DNA of 64,000 nucleotides from Roseateles oligotrophus (GCF_025717515.1 NZ_JAJIRN010000001.1:1-64000), one strand, 5' to 3'; shown: positions 27,464 to 38,179, counted from the first letter of the stretch. Program-made: numbers and translations. The notes: generated by a model not told the origin, from the letters alone.

Positions 27464-27903
27464 CTGAACTGGTCTTTGTCGACACCTCGGTCTTGATCCT
27501 CAGCGAAGATGGTGCCGATGCAGGCGCTCGCGATCAAGCAATGAACTGGCTGCGCGAGCTCTGGCAGTGCCGCAACGGCCGCTTGTCGACCCAGGTCTTG
27601 AACGATTTCTATGCCTCGGTCACCACGCGCATCCAGCCGCCCATGCCGAATGGCGATGCCCGTGCCGAGGTCAGGCGCTATCAGCGCTGGCAGCCCTGGG
27701 CGATTGACCATGCGACGGTGGAGAGCGCCTGGTCGATCGAAAGCCGTTTCGGCCTGCTCTATGCCGACGCCTTGATCGTCGCCGCCGCCAAGGCGCAAGG
27801 TTGCACGCTGCTCTTGAGCCTGGAGCTGCCGCATCAGGCGGTGTTTGACAGCGTGACCGTGATCAATCCGAAACTCGCTGGAACGGAGCGACTGAATCCA
27901 TGA
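27460..27903 (+). CDS. PIN-domain toxin (VapC-like ribonuclease)
   Basis: A 147-residue PIN protein. Acidic metal-site residues appear in the expected places: FVDTSVLI (Asp8), QVLNDFYAS (central), and YADALIVAAAKAQGC (about Asp107), followed by the final strand segment VTVINP. VapC toxins cut tRNA or rRNA; the target here is unknown. Start at 27460 overlaps the antitoxin stop, and its own stop overlaps the hisC start (ATGA at 27900), so toxin and hisC are translationally coupled, an unusual arrangement. Confidence 0.87.
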   Translation: MTELVFVDTSVLILSEDGADAGARDQAMNWLRELWQCRNGRLSTQVLNDFYASVTTRIQPPMPNGDARAEVRRYQRWQPWAIDHATVESAWSIESRFGLLYADALIVAAAKAQGCTLLLSLELPHQAVFDSVTVINPKLAGTERLNP

Positions 27904-28982
27904 GCACCTTTTTGAACAACGCTTTGTCCTGCATTCGCGACGATGTGCGCGCCGCGCAGGCCTACCCGGTTGCATCCAGCGCCGGCATGGTCAAGCTCGA
28001 CGTGATGGAGAACCCGTTTCGCCTGTCGCCGGAGTTGCAGGCGCAACTCGGCGCGCGGCTCGGTGCCGTCGCGATCAATCGTTACCCGGCCGAAAGCACC
28101 GCCAAGCTGGCGGCCGCGCTTGCCGCTCATGCCGGCATGCCGGATGGCTGCGCGATCACGCTGGGCAATGGCTCCGACGAATTGATCACCATGCTGAGCA
28201 TGGCCGTCAGCAAAGCCGGCGCCAAGATCTTGTCGCCCAGCCCCAGCTTTGTGATGTACGAGCTGTCGGCGCGCTATCAGAACCTGCAGTTTGTCGGCGT
28301 GCCCTTGCGTGCGGCCGATTTCGAACTCGACGGCCCGTCCATGCTGGCGGCGATTGCTGAACATCGGCCGGCGCTGATCTATCTGTCCTACCCCAACAAT
28401 CCGACCGGCAATCTCTGGGATGCGACCGTCATCGAGCAGATCATCCAGGCGGCACCGGGATTGGTGGTGATGGACGAGGCCTATCAGCCCTTTGCCGCCG
28501 GCGACTCGATGGCGCTGTTGGCGCGCTACCCGCAGGTGCTGGTGATGCGTACGATGAGCAAGTTCGGTCTCGCCGGTGTGCGTATTGGTTACTTGATCGG
28601 GCAGGCCGCCTTGATCGCCGAGATCGACAAGCTGCGCCCACCTTTCAATATCAGCGTGCTGAATGCCGAGGCCGGCTTGTTCGCGCTGGATCATGCCGAC
28701 GTTTACGCCGCCCAGGCGGCGACGCTACGGGCCGAGCGCGAGCGGGTCTTCAGCGCGCTGCAGGCGATGGCCGGTGTGCAGGCTTTCCCTAGCCAGGGCA
28801 ATATGATTTTGGTCCGTGTGGCCGATGCGGCGCATGCCTTCGCCGGCATGAAGTCGCGCGGCGTCTTGATCAAGAATTCGCATGCGGCACACCCCTTGCT
28901 GAACAACTGCCTGCGCATCACCATCGGCTCGGCCGAAGAAAACCAGGCCATGCTGGCCGCACTCCAGGAATCACTGTCATGA
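27900..28982 (+). CDS. hisC: Histidinol-phosphate aminotransferase
   Basis: PLP enzyme converting imidazole-acetol phosphate to histidinol phosphate. 360 residues with [13 protein letters not shown] near the N-terminus (NP substrate motif), [33 protein letters not shown] and the PLP-lysine segment [17 protein letters not shown]. The start overlaps the toxin stop and the end overlaps hisB, both by ATGA. It is therefore probably transcribed with, and possibly from, the toxin-antitoxin promoter. Confidence 0.97.
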   Translation: MSTFLNNALSCIRDDVRAAQAYPVASSAGMVKLDVMENPFRLSPELQAQLGARLGAVAINRYPAESTAKLAAALAAHAGMPDGCAITLGNGSDELITMLSMAVSKAGAKILSPSPSFVMYELSARYQNLQFVGVPLRAADFELDGPSMLAAIAEHRPALIYLSYPNNPTGNLWDATVIEQIIQAAPGLVVMDEAYQPFAAGDSMALLARYPQVLVMRTMSKFGLAGVRIGYLIGQAALIAEIDKLRPPFNISVLNAEAGLFALDHADVYAAQAATLRAERERVFSALQAMAGVQAFPSQGNMILVRVADAAHAFAGMKSRGVLIKNSHAAHPLLNNCLRITIGSAEENQAMLAALQESLS

Positions 28983-29575
28983 GCACCGATCGCATCGCAG
29001 AAGTCAGCCGCAACACCAAAGAAACGCAGATCACCGTTCGCGTCAATCTGGACGGCAGCGGCGAGGCAAAGCTCAATACCGGCATTGGTTTCTTCGACCA
29101 TATGTTGGATCAGATTGCCCGCCATGGCCTGATCGATCTGGACATCCAGGCGGTGGGTGACCTGCATATCGACGGCCATCACACGGTCGAGGATGTCGGC
29201 ATCACGCTGGGCCTAGCCGTCGCGCAGGCGGTCGGCGACAAAAAAGGCCTGACCCGTTACGGCCACAGCTATGTGCCGCTGGATGAGGCGCTGTCCCGCG
29301 TAGTGATCGACTTCTCGGGCCGGCCGGGTTTGGAAATGGACGTCAAATTCACGGCCGGGGCCATCGGCGCCTTTGACACGCAACTGGCGTTCGAGTTTTT
29401 CCAAGGCTTCTCGAATCATGCGCTGGTGTCCTTGCATATCGACAACTTGAAGGGCCATAACGCCCATCATCAATGTGAGACGATCTTCAAGGCCTTCGGT
29501 CGGGCGCTGCGGATGGCGATGACGCTGGATTCCCGTTCCATCGGCGTCATTCCTTCAACCAAAGGAAGCCTTTGA
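28979..29575 (+). CDS. hisB: Imidazoleglycerol-phosphate dehydratase
   Basis: Dehydrates imidazole-glycerol phosphate. 198 residues, so the single-function form without the phosphatase domain seen in enterics. Manganese-site histidine motifs: [28 protein letters not shown] and [24 protein letters not shown] overlap with hisC; hisH follows after one base. Confidence 0.97.
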   Translation: MSTDRIAEVSRNTKETQITVRVNLDGSGEAKLNTGIGFFDHMLDQIARHGLIDLDIQAVGDLHIDGHHTVEDVGITLGLAVAQAVGDKKGLTRYGHSYVPLDEALSRVVIDFSGRPGLEMDVKFTAGAIGAFDTQLAFEFFQGFSNHALVSLHIDNLKGHNAHHQCETIFKAFGRALRMAMTLDSRSIGVIPSTKGSL

Positions 29576-29576
29576 T

Positions 29577-30224
29577 ATGGCCAGGACAGTAGCCGTTGTC
29601 GACTACGGCATGGGCAATCTGCGCTCGGTCTCTCAGGCGGTGCTGCATGTGGCCGAGGGCACCGGGCTGGAGGTCGTGATAACGGCCAATCCGGACGAGG
29701 TGCTCGCGGCCGAACGGGTGGTTCTGCCGGGTCAGGGCGCGATGCGGGAATGCATGCGCGAGCTGCGCGAATCGGGCTTGCAGGCTGCCGTGCTGGACGC
29801 TGCCGCCAACAAGCCCTTGATGGGCGTGTGCGTCGGCATGCAGATGCTTTTGGACCATAGCGAAGAACAGGACACGCCGGGTCTGGGCTTGATTCCCGGC
29901 CTGGTCAAACGCTTCACTCTGGACGGGCGGCTGCAAGCCGATGGCAGTCGCTACAAGGTGCCTCAGATGGGCTGGAACCGCGTGCGGCAAACGCTGCCTC
30001 ATCCGGTCTGGGGCGATGTGCCCGACGACAGCTACTTCTATTTCGTCCACAGCTTCTACGCCGCGCCGTTAGATGCGCGCCACAGTGTCGGTGAAAGCGA
30101 TTACGGCGCGCGCTTTACCTCGGCTATCGCCCGAGATAATATTTTTGCCACACAATTCCACCCCGAGAAGAGCTCCGTCCACGGCCTGGCCCTGTACCGG
30201 AATTTCCTTCTTTGGAAACCCTGA
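29577..30224 (+). CDS. hisH: Imidazole glycerol phosphate synthase, glutaminase subunit
   Basis: Glutamine amidotransferase (class I) that feeds ammonia to HisF. 215 residues. [15 protein letters not shown] at the N-terminus, nucleophile Cys in [16 protein letters not shown], and the His/Glu pair in [11 protein letters not shown] complete the triad. PQMGWN is a conserved HisH motif. Part of hisCBHAF. Confidence 0.97.
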   Translation: MARTVAVVDYGMGNLRSVSQAVLHVAEGTGLEVVITANPDEVLAAERVVLPGQGAMRECMRELRESGLQAAVLDAAANKPLMGVCVGMQMLLDHSEEQDTPGLGLIPGLVKRFTLDGRLQADGSRYKVPQMGWNRVRQTLPHPVWGDVPDDSYFYFVHSFYAAPLDARHSVGESDYGARFTSAIARDNIFATQFHPEKSSVHGLALYRNFLLWKP

Positions 30225-30266
30225 TTTCTTTGACTGTTTTTCATCACCCAAAGTTCTGCTCCCGTC

Positions 30267-31010
30267 ATGTTGCTGATCCCTGCTATTGACCTGAAAGATG
30301 GTCGCTGCGTCCGCCTCAAGCAAGGCGATATGAATGACTCCACCACCTTCGGCGAAGACCCGGCCGCGATGGCCAGGCGCTGGATCGACGCCGGCGCCAG
30401 GCGCCTGCATCTGGTCGACCTGAACGGCGCTTTTGCCGGCAAGCCGGTCAACGCGGCCGCCATCACGGCGATCCTGCGCGAGGTGAACGGCGAGATCCCG
30501 GTACAACTGGGTGGCGGCATCCGTGACCTCGACACCATCGAGCGCTATCTGGACGCCGGACTGAGCTACATCATCATCGGCACGGCGGCGGTCAAGAACC
30601 CGGGCTTTTTGCAAGACGCGGCCACGGCTTTTGGCGGCCACATCATCGTCGGCCTCGACGCCAAAGACGGCAAGGTCGCGACCGACGGCTGGAGCAAGCT
30701 GACCGGCCATGAGGTGATCGATCTGGCGCGCAAGTTCGAGGGCTACGGCATCGAAGGCGTGATCTACACCGACATCGGCCGCGACGGCATGCTCAGCGGC
30801 ATCAATATCGAAGCGACCGTCAAGCTGGCGCAGGCATTGAGCATCCCAGTGATCGCCTCGGGCGGCCTGGCCAGCCTGGCCGATATCGACGCGCTCTGTG
30901 CGGTCGAAGAGGAAGGCATCGAGGGCGTGATCTGCGGCCGCGCGATCTATACCGGCGACCTGGATTTCACGGCCGGCCAAGCTCGCGCCGACGAACTCGG
31001 CCTCGGCTGA
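30267..31010 (+). CDS. hisA: ProFAR isomerase
   Basis: TIM-barrel isomerase acting on 5'-ProFAR in histidine synthesis. 247 residues. Catalytic Asp in [19 protein letters not shown], second Asp in [13 protein letters not shown], phosphate-binding [21 protein letters not shown] segment and [13 protein letters not shown]. Starts 42 bases after hisH and is followed by hisF after 16 bases. Confidence 0.97.
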   Translation: MLLIPAIDLKDGRCVRLKQGDMNDSTTFGEDPAAMARRWIDAGARRLHLVDLNGAFAGKPVNAAAITAILREVNGEIPVQLGGGIRDLDTIERYLDAGLSYIIIGTAAVKNPGFLQDAATAFGGHIIVGLDAKDGKVATDGWSKLTGHEVIDLARKFEGYGIEGVIYTDIGRDGMLSGINIEATVKLAQALSIPVIASGGLASLADIDALCAVEEEGIEGVICGRAIYTGDLDFTAGQARADELGLG

Positions 31011-31026
31011 GGGCTGCGAAAAATCC

Positions 31027-31788
31027 ATGCTGGCTAAACGCATCATTCCCTGCCTTGACGTGACCGGTGGTCGAGTCGTCAAGGGCATCAACTTCACCGA
31101 ATTGCGTGACGCCGGCGATCCCGTAGAAATCGCCGCCCGCTACAACGAGCAGGGCGCCGATGAGCTGACCTTTCTGGACATCACCGCCACCAGCGACGGG
31201 CGCGATCTGATCCTGCACATCATCGAAGCGGTGGCCTCCCAGGTCTTCATCCCGCTGACGGTCGGCGGCGGCGTGCGCGAAGTTGCCGATGTGCGGCGCT
31301 TGCTGAATGCCGGCGCCGACAAGGTGTCCTTCAACTCGGCAGCGATCGCTAACCCGCAAGTGATACGGGACTCGTCCGACAAATACGGCGCGCAATGCAT
31401 CGTCGTTGCGATCGACGCGAAGCGCCGCACCGATGGATCGGGCTGGGATGTTTACAGTCACGGTGGGCGCAAGAATGTCGGCTTGGACGCTGTCGCCTGG
31501 GCGCGCCAGATGGCCGAATACGGTGCCGGCGAAATCTTATTGACCAGCATGGACCGCGACGGCACCCGCAGCGGTTTTGACTTGGAGCTCACGCGCGCCG
31601 TCAGCGATGCGGTGGCGGTGCCGGTGATCGCCTCGGGCGGCGTCGGCTCGCTCGATGACTTGGCCGATGGCGTGCAGATTGGCGGCGCCGACGCGGTCTT
31701 GGCGGCCAGCATTTTCCATTACGGCCACCACACCGTTGCCGAGGCCAAGGCGGTGATGGCGGCGTGCGGCATTCCGGTGCGCTTGTGA
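31027..31788 (+). CDS. hisF: Imidazole glycerol phosphate synthase, cyclase subunit
   Basis: TIM-barrel cyclase working with HisH to form imidazole-glycerol phosphate and AICAR. 253 residues. [19 protein letters not shown] (catalytic Asp11), [50 protein letters not shown] (Asp130 region) and [13 protein letters not shown] are all seen. Its stop overlaps the GTG of rsmD. hisI and hisE, which normally follow, are absent here. Confidence 0.97.
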   Translation: MLAKRIIPCLDVTGGRVVKGINFTELRDAGDPVEIAARYNEQGADELTFLDITATSDGRDLILHIIEAVASQVFIPLTVGGGVREVADVRRLLNAGADKVSFNSAAIANPQVIRDSSDKYGAQCIVVAIDAKRRTDGSGWDVYSHGGRKNVGLDAVAWARQMAEYGAGEILLTSMDRDGTRSGFDLELTRAVSDAVAVPVIASGGVGSLDDLADGVQIGGADAVLAASIFHYGHHTVAEAKAVMAACGIPVRL

Positions 31789-32408
31789 ATCGGCCTCGTT
31801 CCAGCGGGGCCGCCAAGGCGATTTCGGCGCTGACGCAAAAGGCCGCCGGTGCTCCGCGCATGGGAGCCCGCGAGGTGCGCATCATCGGCGGGCAGTGGAA
31901 GCGCTCCAAGCTGCCGGTGGCCGACAAACCCGGCTTGCGCCCGACGCCCGACCGCGTGCGCGAAACTTTGTTCAACTGGCTGGGCCAGGATCTGGATGGC
32001 TGGCGCGTGCTGGATGCCTTTGCCGGCAGCGGCGCTTTGGGTTTCGAGGCTGCTTCACGCGGCGCTACCGAGGTCTTGCTGCTGGAACGTGACGTCGAGT
32101 TAGCGCGCAGTCTCAGCGCCAGCAAGCTCAGGTTGAAGGCCGACAGTCTGCGCGTCGAATGCAGTGACGCCTTGGGCTGGATGGGCCGCTGCGCGCCAGC
32201 CCGTTTCGAGCTGATCTTGCTCGATCCGCCGTTTCAGCAAGACCTGTTCTTGCCGGCCTTGCGGGCGGCGGCGCCCTTGCTGGTCGCGGGCGGCTTCATC
32301 TATCTCGAAGCACCCGAGCTGATCGATGCCCCGGCCGAATTGGGCCTGGAGGCTTGGCGTGCGGGCAAGGCCGGTGCGGTGCAATTCCAGTTGCTGCGCA
32401 AGGTCTAA
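31785..32408 (+). CDS. rsmD: 16S rRNA (guanine966-N2)-methyltransferase
   Basis: SAM-dependent methyltransferase modifying the small ribosomal subunit RNA. 207 residues from GTG 31785, overlapping the hisF stop (GTGA). Motifs: [15 protein letters not shown] and [16 protein letters not shown] (RsmD N-terminus), SAM-binding [20 protein letters not shown], and the catalytic LLDPPF (DPPF, N-methylation). A later ATG at 31860 would also leave the whole domain intact; the first 25 residues are poorly conserved. Confidence 0.93.
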   Translation: MNRPRSSGAAKAISALTQKAAGAPRMGAREVRIIGGQWKRSKLPVADKPGLRPTPDRVRETLFNWLGQDLDGWRVLDAFAGSGALGFEAASRGATEVLLLERDVELARSLSASKLRLKADSLRVECSDALGWMGRCAPARFELILLDPPFQQDLFLPALRAAAPLLVAGGFIYLEAPELIDAPAELGLEAWRAGKAGAVQFQLLRKV

Positions 32409-32456
32409 GCCCTCAGCAGGGATAATCTCGGGTATTCCATCTTTCGATTGAGCGCT

Positions 32457-33211
<755 letters not shown>

Positions 33212-33338
33212 GTTGTTGGTTTCATTTGGGCGTCAATTGGACGCCGATAAACCGTCGCTCATCGCCAAGGGGCTGGTTGGCGCGGGCTCGCATCTTTAGC
33301 ATCCGCTGGTCTTTGCTAACAAGCCCTCGGCTACGACC

Positions 33339-33788
33339 ATGTCTTTCCTGAACCGAATCATCTCGCCCGCGCGCTTTGGCCCCGATCTGCTGCGCCTGGT
33401 CTTGTGCGCCATCGTCTTTGTCCATGGCATTTACCGCTATGACGAAGGCAGCCTGCCCATCATGGGCAAGCTGTTGGAGCTCAGCGGCTTTCCCAAGGGT
33501 AGCGGCTACTTCTTGGCTTGCCTTGTGAATCTGGTCGAAACCTTTGGCGCGCTGTTTTTGGCGCTGCGCATCATGGTGTGGCCGCTGTGCGCGGCCTTCT
33601 CGGTGATTTACTTTACCGGCATCGTCATCTTCCATGCCCAAGCCGGCTTCTTTGTGGTCGGGCCGGGAACGGATGGCTGGGAATACAGCGCAATGCTGAT
33701 CACCTGCTTTGTGGTCGTGGCTTGGGATAACCGCCACTACCGATTCTGGCCGTTCGGTCAGTCCGGCGCGATGGCGGCTGCTCAATGA
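33339..33788 (+). CDS. DoxX-family inner-membrane protein
   Basis: A 149-residue protein with four membrane helices and the DoxX pattern: DLLRLVLCAIVFVHGIYRY in helix 1, SGYFLACLVNLVETFGALFL in helix 2, AAFSVIYFTGIVIFHAQAGFFVVG, then a last helix (SAMLITCFVVVAWDN). DoxX-like proteins are linked to redox or sulfur metabolism, but no specific role can be given. The 127 bases before it hold a small hairpin (GGCGTC/GACGCC at 33229-33245) after the ferredoxin gene. Confidence 0.85.
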   Translation: MSFLNRIISPARFGPDLLRLVLCAIVFVHGIYRYDEGSLPIMGKLLELSGFPKGSGYFLACLVNLVETFGALFLALRIMVWPLCAAFSVIYFTGIVIFHAQAGFFVVGPGTDGWEYSAMLITCFVVVAWDNRHYRFWPFGQSGAMAAAQ

Positions 33789-33793
33789 GCCGC

Positions 33794-34126
33794 TCAGTTT
33801 TTCTTACACTGGCAGGCGTAGAAGCCCTTGCCGTCGCCGGCATGCAGCGCAAGCTTGATGTCGCTGACCTGACCGTCACTGCCCAGTTCGGCATAAGCGG
33901 TGCCGGTGACCACGCTTTGGAAGGCACGGGCCATGCCGCTGAAGAGCCCCTCCACCGGGAACATGTTCTTGCTGCTGATCAGCATGCTGTTGCTGTCCAC
34001 CTTTGAGATCGTCAGGCCGCTCAAAGAATTAACCGCCGTTTTGCAGCTATAGCTGCCCAAGACCTTGGCAATCCTTGCCGGCCAATCGAGTGGTTTAAGG
34101 ACTGTGAGGCCATGCGTTCCGGCCAA
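33794..34126 (-). pseudogene. Small ORF or 5'-damaged gene, unknown function
   Basis: An open frame of 110 codons whose only early starts are a TTG (34126) and none with a ribosome site. The C-terminal part (SYSCKTAVNSLSGLTISKV, later AYAELGSDGQVSDIKLAL, ending FYACQCKKN) has three cysteines and looks like folded secreted protein, and its end lies five bases from the convergent DoxX stop, as for real genes. Upstream, a different frame reads GFFGFFRNSEPTQPNTLGRN, which resembles a linker of the same gene, so a frameshift near 34110 is possible. Not recognised. The 125 bases before the TonB receptor gene otherwise show nothing. Confidence 0.35.
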
Positions 34127-34251
34127 GGGTATTGGGCTGAGTCGGCTCGCTGTTGCGGAAGAAGCCGAAGAAGCCGGCCCAGTTTGTACTCTATGCCCGA
34201 CTAACTTGGACTATATTGCTCGCTACTAGAGCATCCCGAGGGGATTGCGCA

Positions 34252-36192
34252 ATGAGTCGATCAGGTTCTTTTATTCACCGCTTGTTTTCGGCCGTTCTGT
34301 TTGCGACCAGCACGAACCTTGCTTGTGCGGTGGCTGCCACGCCCTTGATGGAATTGTCTCTTGAGGATCTGCTGCAAGTGAGGATTACTGCGGCCACCCT
34401 GACCGAGGCCTCATTGACGACGGTGCCTGCTTCCGCGACCGTCTTTGTTCGCGAGCAAATTCAACAACTGGGTGTGAAGACGCTGGAAGAGTTGATGAAC
34501 CATGTGCCCGGTTATCAAAGCTTCCTGATTGACGATGCCAATGCGCTCTATTCGAGTCGCAGTCGCCGCATCGCATTTGCCACCCGCGAGGTTTTAGTTA
34601 TTTTGGATGGCCAGCGACTCAATCACGATACTTTCGGCGGGAGTAACGATAATAATTTGCCGTTGGCGAATGTGGCGCGGGTCGAGTTCTTGCGTGGGCC
34701 GGGCTCTGCAATATATGGCGCAAATGCCTTTTTGGGCGTTATAAATATCATTACATCCAAGACTCTCAATGATGCCGCGGTCAGCCTTGTTGGGGCACGG
34801 AAAATATATTCTGAAATAAATGCAAGTCATGCATTTGACAACGGATTGCAGACCTCAATATTCATTCAAGGCGTCAATGGCAAAGGCGAAAAACAGTCTG
34901 TTTTTGCGCCGGCCGAGGGTAAGTTTACGAATGTACAGCCGGATCGATCCGACCAAGTTATCAATTGGAATGCGCAATGGGGTGAGTGGGCGCTGCAGGC
35001 ACATTATGCCAATTCGCGCGTTGATGGTGGCTACGTCATAGGCAGCGCCAATGATGATGATAACAAACTGCGCACCAGAACCAGTTTTTGGGCTATGAAC
35101 TATCGTCATCAGATAAGCGATGGATGGCTTGTCAGTAGTCGCATTTTTAATTCTAATTTCAGTAATTTATATCAATTTAGGCAAACGACAGCGCCGGCGA
35201 TCGCCAGCAGTATATCCAGCGGGCGAGAAATTGGCAGCGAGAATCGCCTGTCATGGCACCAAGGAAAGGCCGATGCCTTGCTGGGTTTTGATTATTCGCA
35301 TAATTCAGGCGATGCGCAGGCTCAAATTTGGCTGCCACCGGCAGCGCCGCAAGCATCTATCGATGCCATTCCGTCAACAAAGCGCAATGTGGCTGCGCTG
35401 TATGCGCAGTGGCAAGATGATTTCTTCGATGGCTTGAGCTATATCATGGGTGTTCGGCATGACCAGTACAGCGATATCGGAGGTAATACCAGTCCGCGGC
35501 TGGGTTTGATTTGGAAAATGAATCTAAAAAATACATTGAAAATTTTATATGGCGAGGCCTTTCGGGCGCCAGCCTATAACGAGTTGGGTTACAAGAATAA
35601 CTTCTTTCAAGTCGGCAACCCGAACCTGACGCCGGAGCTTGCGAAGACCACTGAGTTGATCTGGATTCACAGTGATGCGGGCCACTTTAGTAGCATCAGC
35701 CTGTTTGACACAGACATCAAGAATTCGGTGGAATTGAACTTGGCGACGCCGCTCCCTCATCCTTATATCAATGGCGCCAATCAACATATGCATGGCGCGG
35801 AGTTCGAATGGCTTTGGCATTTTGCCAATAACTGGCAATTGCGCAGCAACTTGACGCATATGTTCAAGCCGGCAGTGGCGATCAATAAAGACGCGGAATC
35901 AATGGCGGGTGCGAGCGTGATCTACCAAGCGCGCGGCCTGAGCGCCAGTCTTAGCGGTCGATACCGTGGCGCGGTTAAAACTCGCGATGCGAGTGCGCAG
36001 GGATACCATGCTTTGGGAGCCTTTGCGCTATTCGATGCACATGTGAATTACAGAATAGATTCCGCCTGGCAGATTTTTGGCACGGTGCGTAATCTCGCCG
36101 ATCGAAATTATACGTTGCCGGCGGCGGTGAATAATGTCGGGGTGCCTGGAGGCAGGCGCCAGGTCGAAATTGGCGCTCGTTGGTATTTTTAG
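34252..36192 (+). CDS. TonB-dependent outer-membrane receptor
   Basis: A 646-residue receptor with a signal peptide (about 1-28, ending CAVAA), a plug domain (LSLEDLLQVRITAATLTEAS, VFVREQIQQLGVKTLEELM, VARVEFLRGPGSAIYGANAF, GVINIIT) and a beta barrel ending in an aromatic residue (GARWYF). GAGGGG precedes the ATG at 34252. The plug begins like receptors of the LSLEDLLxxxIT group, which often sit beside YfiR-type genes and sensor kinases. From about 34.6 kb, AT content is higher and codon use (ATA, TTA, AAT) differs from the neighbours, suggesting transfer. Ligand unknown. Confidence 0.93.
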   Translation: MSRSGSFIHRLFSAVLFATSTNLACAVAATPLMELSLEDLLQVRITAATLTEASLTTVPASATVFVREQIQQLGVKTLEELMNHVPGYQSFLIDDANALYSSRSRRIAFATREVLVILDGQRLNHDTFGGSNDNNLPLANVARVEFLRGPGSAIYGANAFLGVINIITSKTLNDAAVSLVGARKIYSEINASHAFDNGLQTSIFIQGVNGKGEKQSVFAPAEGKFTNVQPDRSDQVINWNAQWGEWALQAHYANSRVDGGYVIGSANDDDNKLRTRTSFWAMNYRHQISDGWLVSSRIFNSNFSNLYQFRQTTAPAIASSISSGREIGSENRLSWHQGKADALLGFDYSHNSGDAQAQIWLPPAAPQASIDAIPSTKRNVAALYAQWQDDFFDGLSYIMGVRHDQYSDIGGNTSPRLGLIWKMNLKNTLKILYGEAFRAPAYNELGYKNNFFQVGNPNLTPELAKTTELIWIHSDAGHFSSISLFDTDIKNSVELNLATPLPHPYINGANQHMHGAEFEWLWHFANNWQLRSNLTHMFKPAVAINKDAESMAGASVIYQARGLSASLSGRYRGAVKTRDASAQGYHALGAFALFDAHVNYRIDSAWQIFGTVRNLADRNYTLPAAVNNVGVPGGRRQVEIGARWYF

Positions 36193-36215
36193 AAAATTAA
36201 GTTTTTAAGTACTAT

Positions 36216-36787
36216 ATGGCGGCACAGTCGTTCAATGCATCTATCTGCGCCGCCTTGCTTGGCAGCTTACGACTTGGTCCATTGTTTTGCGCCGGTCTGT
36301 TTGTACTGCCCTTGCCGGCTTGGTCATCCGAGGCGGAGTTACGAGCCGCCTTTGTTTACATTTCATCAAATTTATCGAATGGCCCACCGTTGAATCAAGC
36401 GGTTCTTTTCGTCTTTGTGTGCTGGGAGCCAAGGATGAAATGCGCGAGGCCTTGAGTCCCTTGCATGGAAAAATGGTCGGTAAGTCGACGATTGAATTGG
36501 TGCATGTCGGTCAAGAAGCGGCGACGAATAAGTTTCGGGCCTGCCAAATTCTTTATCAAGTGGGCAAACTGACGATCGATCTTCCGCAACCTTTGCCGCT
36601 TGGTTTGGTGTTGGTCGTGAATGGTGAAAATTCGGTCACGCCAAATGCCAGCATTGCTTTGATGCACAGTGATGATGGGCGGCTCGAATTCTCCATCAAC
36701 CAGGCCGCAGTGTTGGCCTCCGGGGTAAAGATGAGCAGTCAGTTATTGAAACTGGCGGTTAATCGGCCGTCTGGGGGGGCGAAATGA
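36216..36787 (+). pseudogene. YfiR-family (DUF4154) protein gene with frameshift
   Basis: Two overlapping frames together spell one YfiR-like periplasmic protein. The first frame gives a signal peptide and SSEAELRAAFVY (to 36359); the second resumes with FIKFIEWPTVESSGSFRLCVLGA and runs to the stop with FRACQILYQVGKLTIDLPQP and ASIALMHSDDGRLEFSINQAA. In intact YfiR proteins these join as AAFxYxFxKFxEWP. One base appears lost at about 36360-36362 (TACATTTC where a codon boundary needs one more base). Either a real disruption or a sequencing error. YfiR represses partner sensors in the periplasm; the kinase after it overlaps by ATGA. Confidence 0.82.
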
Positions 36788-38157
36788 AGCCCGTCTGGAC
36801 CTTATCTCGAAAAATTGGCCTGCTCGCCATGGTGGTTTCATCATTGGTGGTATTGATTGCATCGCTGTTAAGCGCCTTCGCACAATATAAATCCGCCATG
36901 GAGCAAATGGATCAGCAGTTGAATGTGCTGTCCAAGGTTACCGCTTTTAATATTGCCTCATCGAGCATGTTTGCCGATGAGCGTGCCGCCACCAACGTAT
37001 TGAAGGCATTGAGCGTCGATTCAAGCATCATTTCAGCGCGCTTGATGACCGCCAATAGAAACAAGTTGGCAAGTTATCACCGTGGTTCGGCGGGTGTGGC
37101 CGGTTCTATAAAAAATTTGGCAACCGAGGTTCTCTGGCTGGAAGAACCGGTCGGTAATTTATATCTTGAAGTCGATACATCGGCGCTGCGAGAAAAGCTT
37201 TATCGGCAAATAGAACTGACCTTGGCAATGGCGTTGGTGGCGCTCTTTGTTATTGGTTTTTTTGTGCAGTGGTTTACCAACGTGATGACCTTGCCTTTGC
37301 GAAAGCTCAGTGAGGTCGCAGACCAAGTCGGTGCCAAAAATGACTATGGTGCGCGAGCTCCGATTACCGATGGTCGCGACGAAGTTTATCAATTGGCCTT
37401 TAGCTTCAACACCATGTTGGACCGCATTCAGTTGCAAGATGTTGAACTGCGCAGGCAACAGCAAGTATTGGCCCAGGAGGTTGTTGACCGCACCTCAGCT
37501 TTGCGCGAAAAGACTGCGCTGCTGCTTGAAGTCCACCACCGGGTAAAAAACAATCTGCAGGTTATTACCAGCCTTTTGCGCATGGAAACTTCGCGCAGCG
37601 AACACCAACCCACCAAGGCGGTGCTCAAAGATATGCAGGGCCGCATTCGGTCGATGGCCCTGCTGCACGAGACCATTTATCGCAAGGGCACTTTTGCCGC
37701 CATCGATCTGGGCAGTTATATAGGCCAGATTGCGAGCGAATCCTTGAAGACCTTGCTGATCGGGGCGGGGACGGTGAGTTTGCGTCTGGATTTTGGGGCG
37801 GTGCAGGTGGGGCTGGATCAGGCCACGCCCTGCGGCATGCTGGTCACCGAGTTGCTGGCGAACTGCCTCAAACATGGTTTCCCCGAGGGCCGGACGGGTG
37901 AGATTTCGATCTCTTTAGCGCTGTTGAAAAAAACCAATATTTGGCGCCTGCGTGTCAGCGATAACGGCATCGGTTTGCCCGCCGATTTTGAAGCCAGGCG
38001 GCAACGGTCGCTAGGCCTGCAATTGGTCGGGGATCTCGCCGCCCAAATGAGTGGGGCACTGCATATCGAGTCCGGATCTCGGGCGGTGTTTACGGTGGAT
38101 TTCACCGTTGATGAGCCCAAACCGCTGGTGATCACGCTGGGAGGGCTTGCGCCCTGA
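36784..38157 (+). CDS. Sensor histidine kinase (HisKA_2 type) with YfiN-like sensor
   Basis: A 457-residue inner-membrane kinase. Helix at about 11-33, periplasmic region (about 34-138; NIASSSMFADERAATNVLKAL and VGNLYLEVD resemble the CHASE8 sensor of YfiN), second helix at about 141-165, HAMP (about 166-220), then LLLEVHHRVKNNLQVITSLLRMET, the HisKA_2 phospho-acceptor motif, and an HATPase with LVTELLANCLKHGFPEGRTG and DNGIGLP. YfiR-type proteins control CHASE8 sensors, so the upstream gene is a logical partner. No response regulator is adjacent. Base composition becomes normal towards the 3' end. Confidence 0.92.
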   Translation: MKPVWTLSRKIGLLAMVVSSLVVLIASLLSAFAQYKSAMEQMDQQLNVLSKVTAFNIASSSMFADERAATNVLKALSVDSSIISARLMTANRNKLASYHRGSAGVAGSIKNLATEVLWLEEPVGNLYLEVDTSALREKLYRQIELTLAMALVALFVIGFFVQWFTNVMTLPLRKLSEVADQVGAKNDYGARAPITDGRDEVYQLAFSFNTMLDRIQLQDVELRRQQQVLAQEVVDRTSALREKTALLLEVHHRVKNNLQVITSLLRMETSRSEHQPTKAVLKDMQGRIRSMALLHETIYRKGTFAAIDLGSYIGQIASESLKTLLIGAGTVSLRLDFGAVQVGLDQATPCGMLVTELLANCLKHGFPEGRTGEISISLALLKKTNIWRLRVSDNGIGLPADFEARRQRSLGLQLVGDLAAQMSGALHIESGSRAVFTVDFTVDEPKPLVITLGGLAP

Positions 38158-38179
38158 ACCCGGCTCGGCTTGATCGGAA

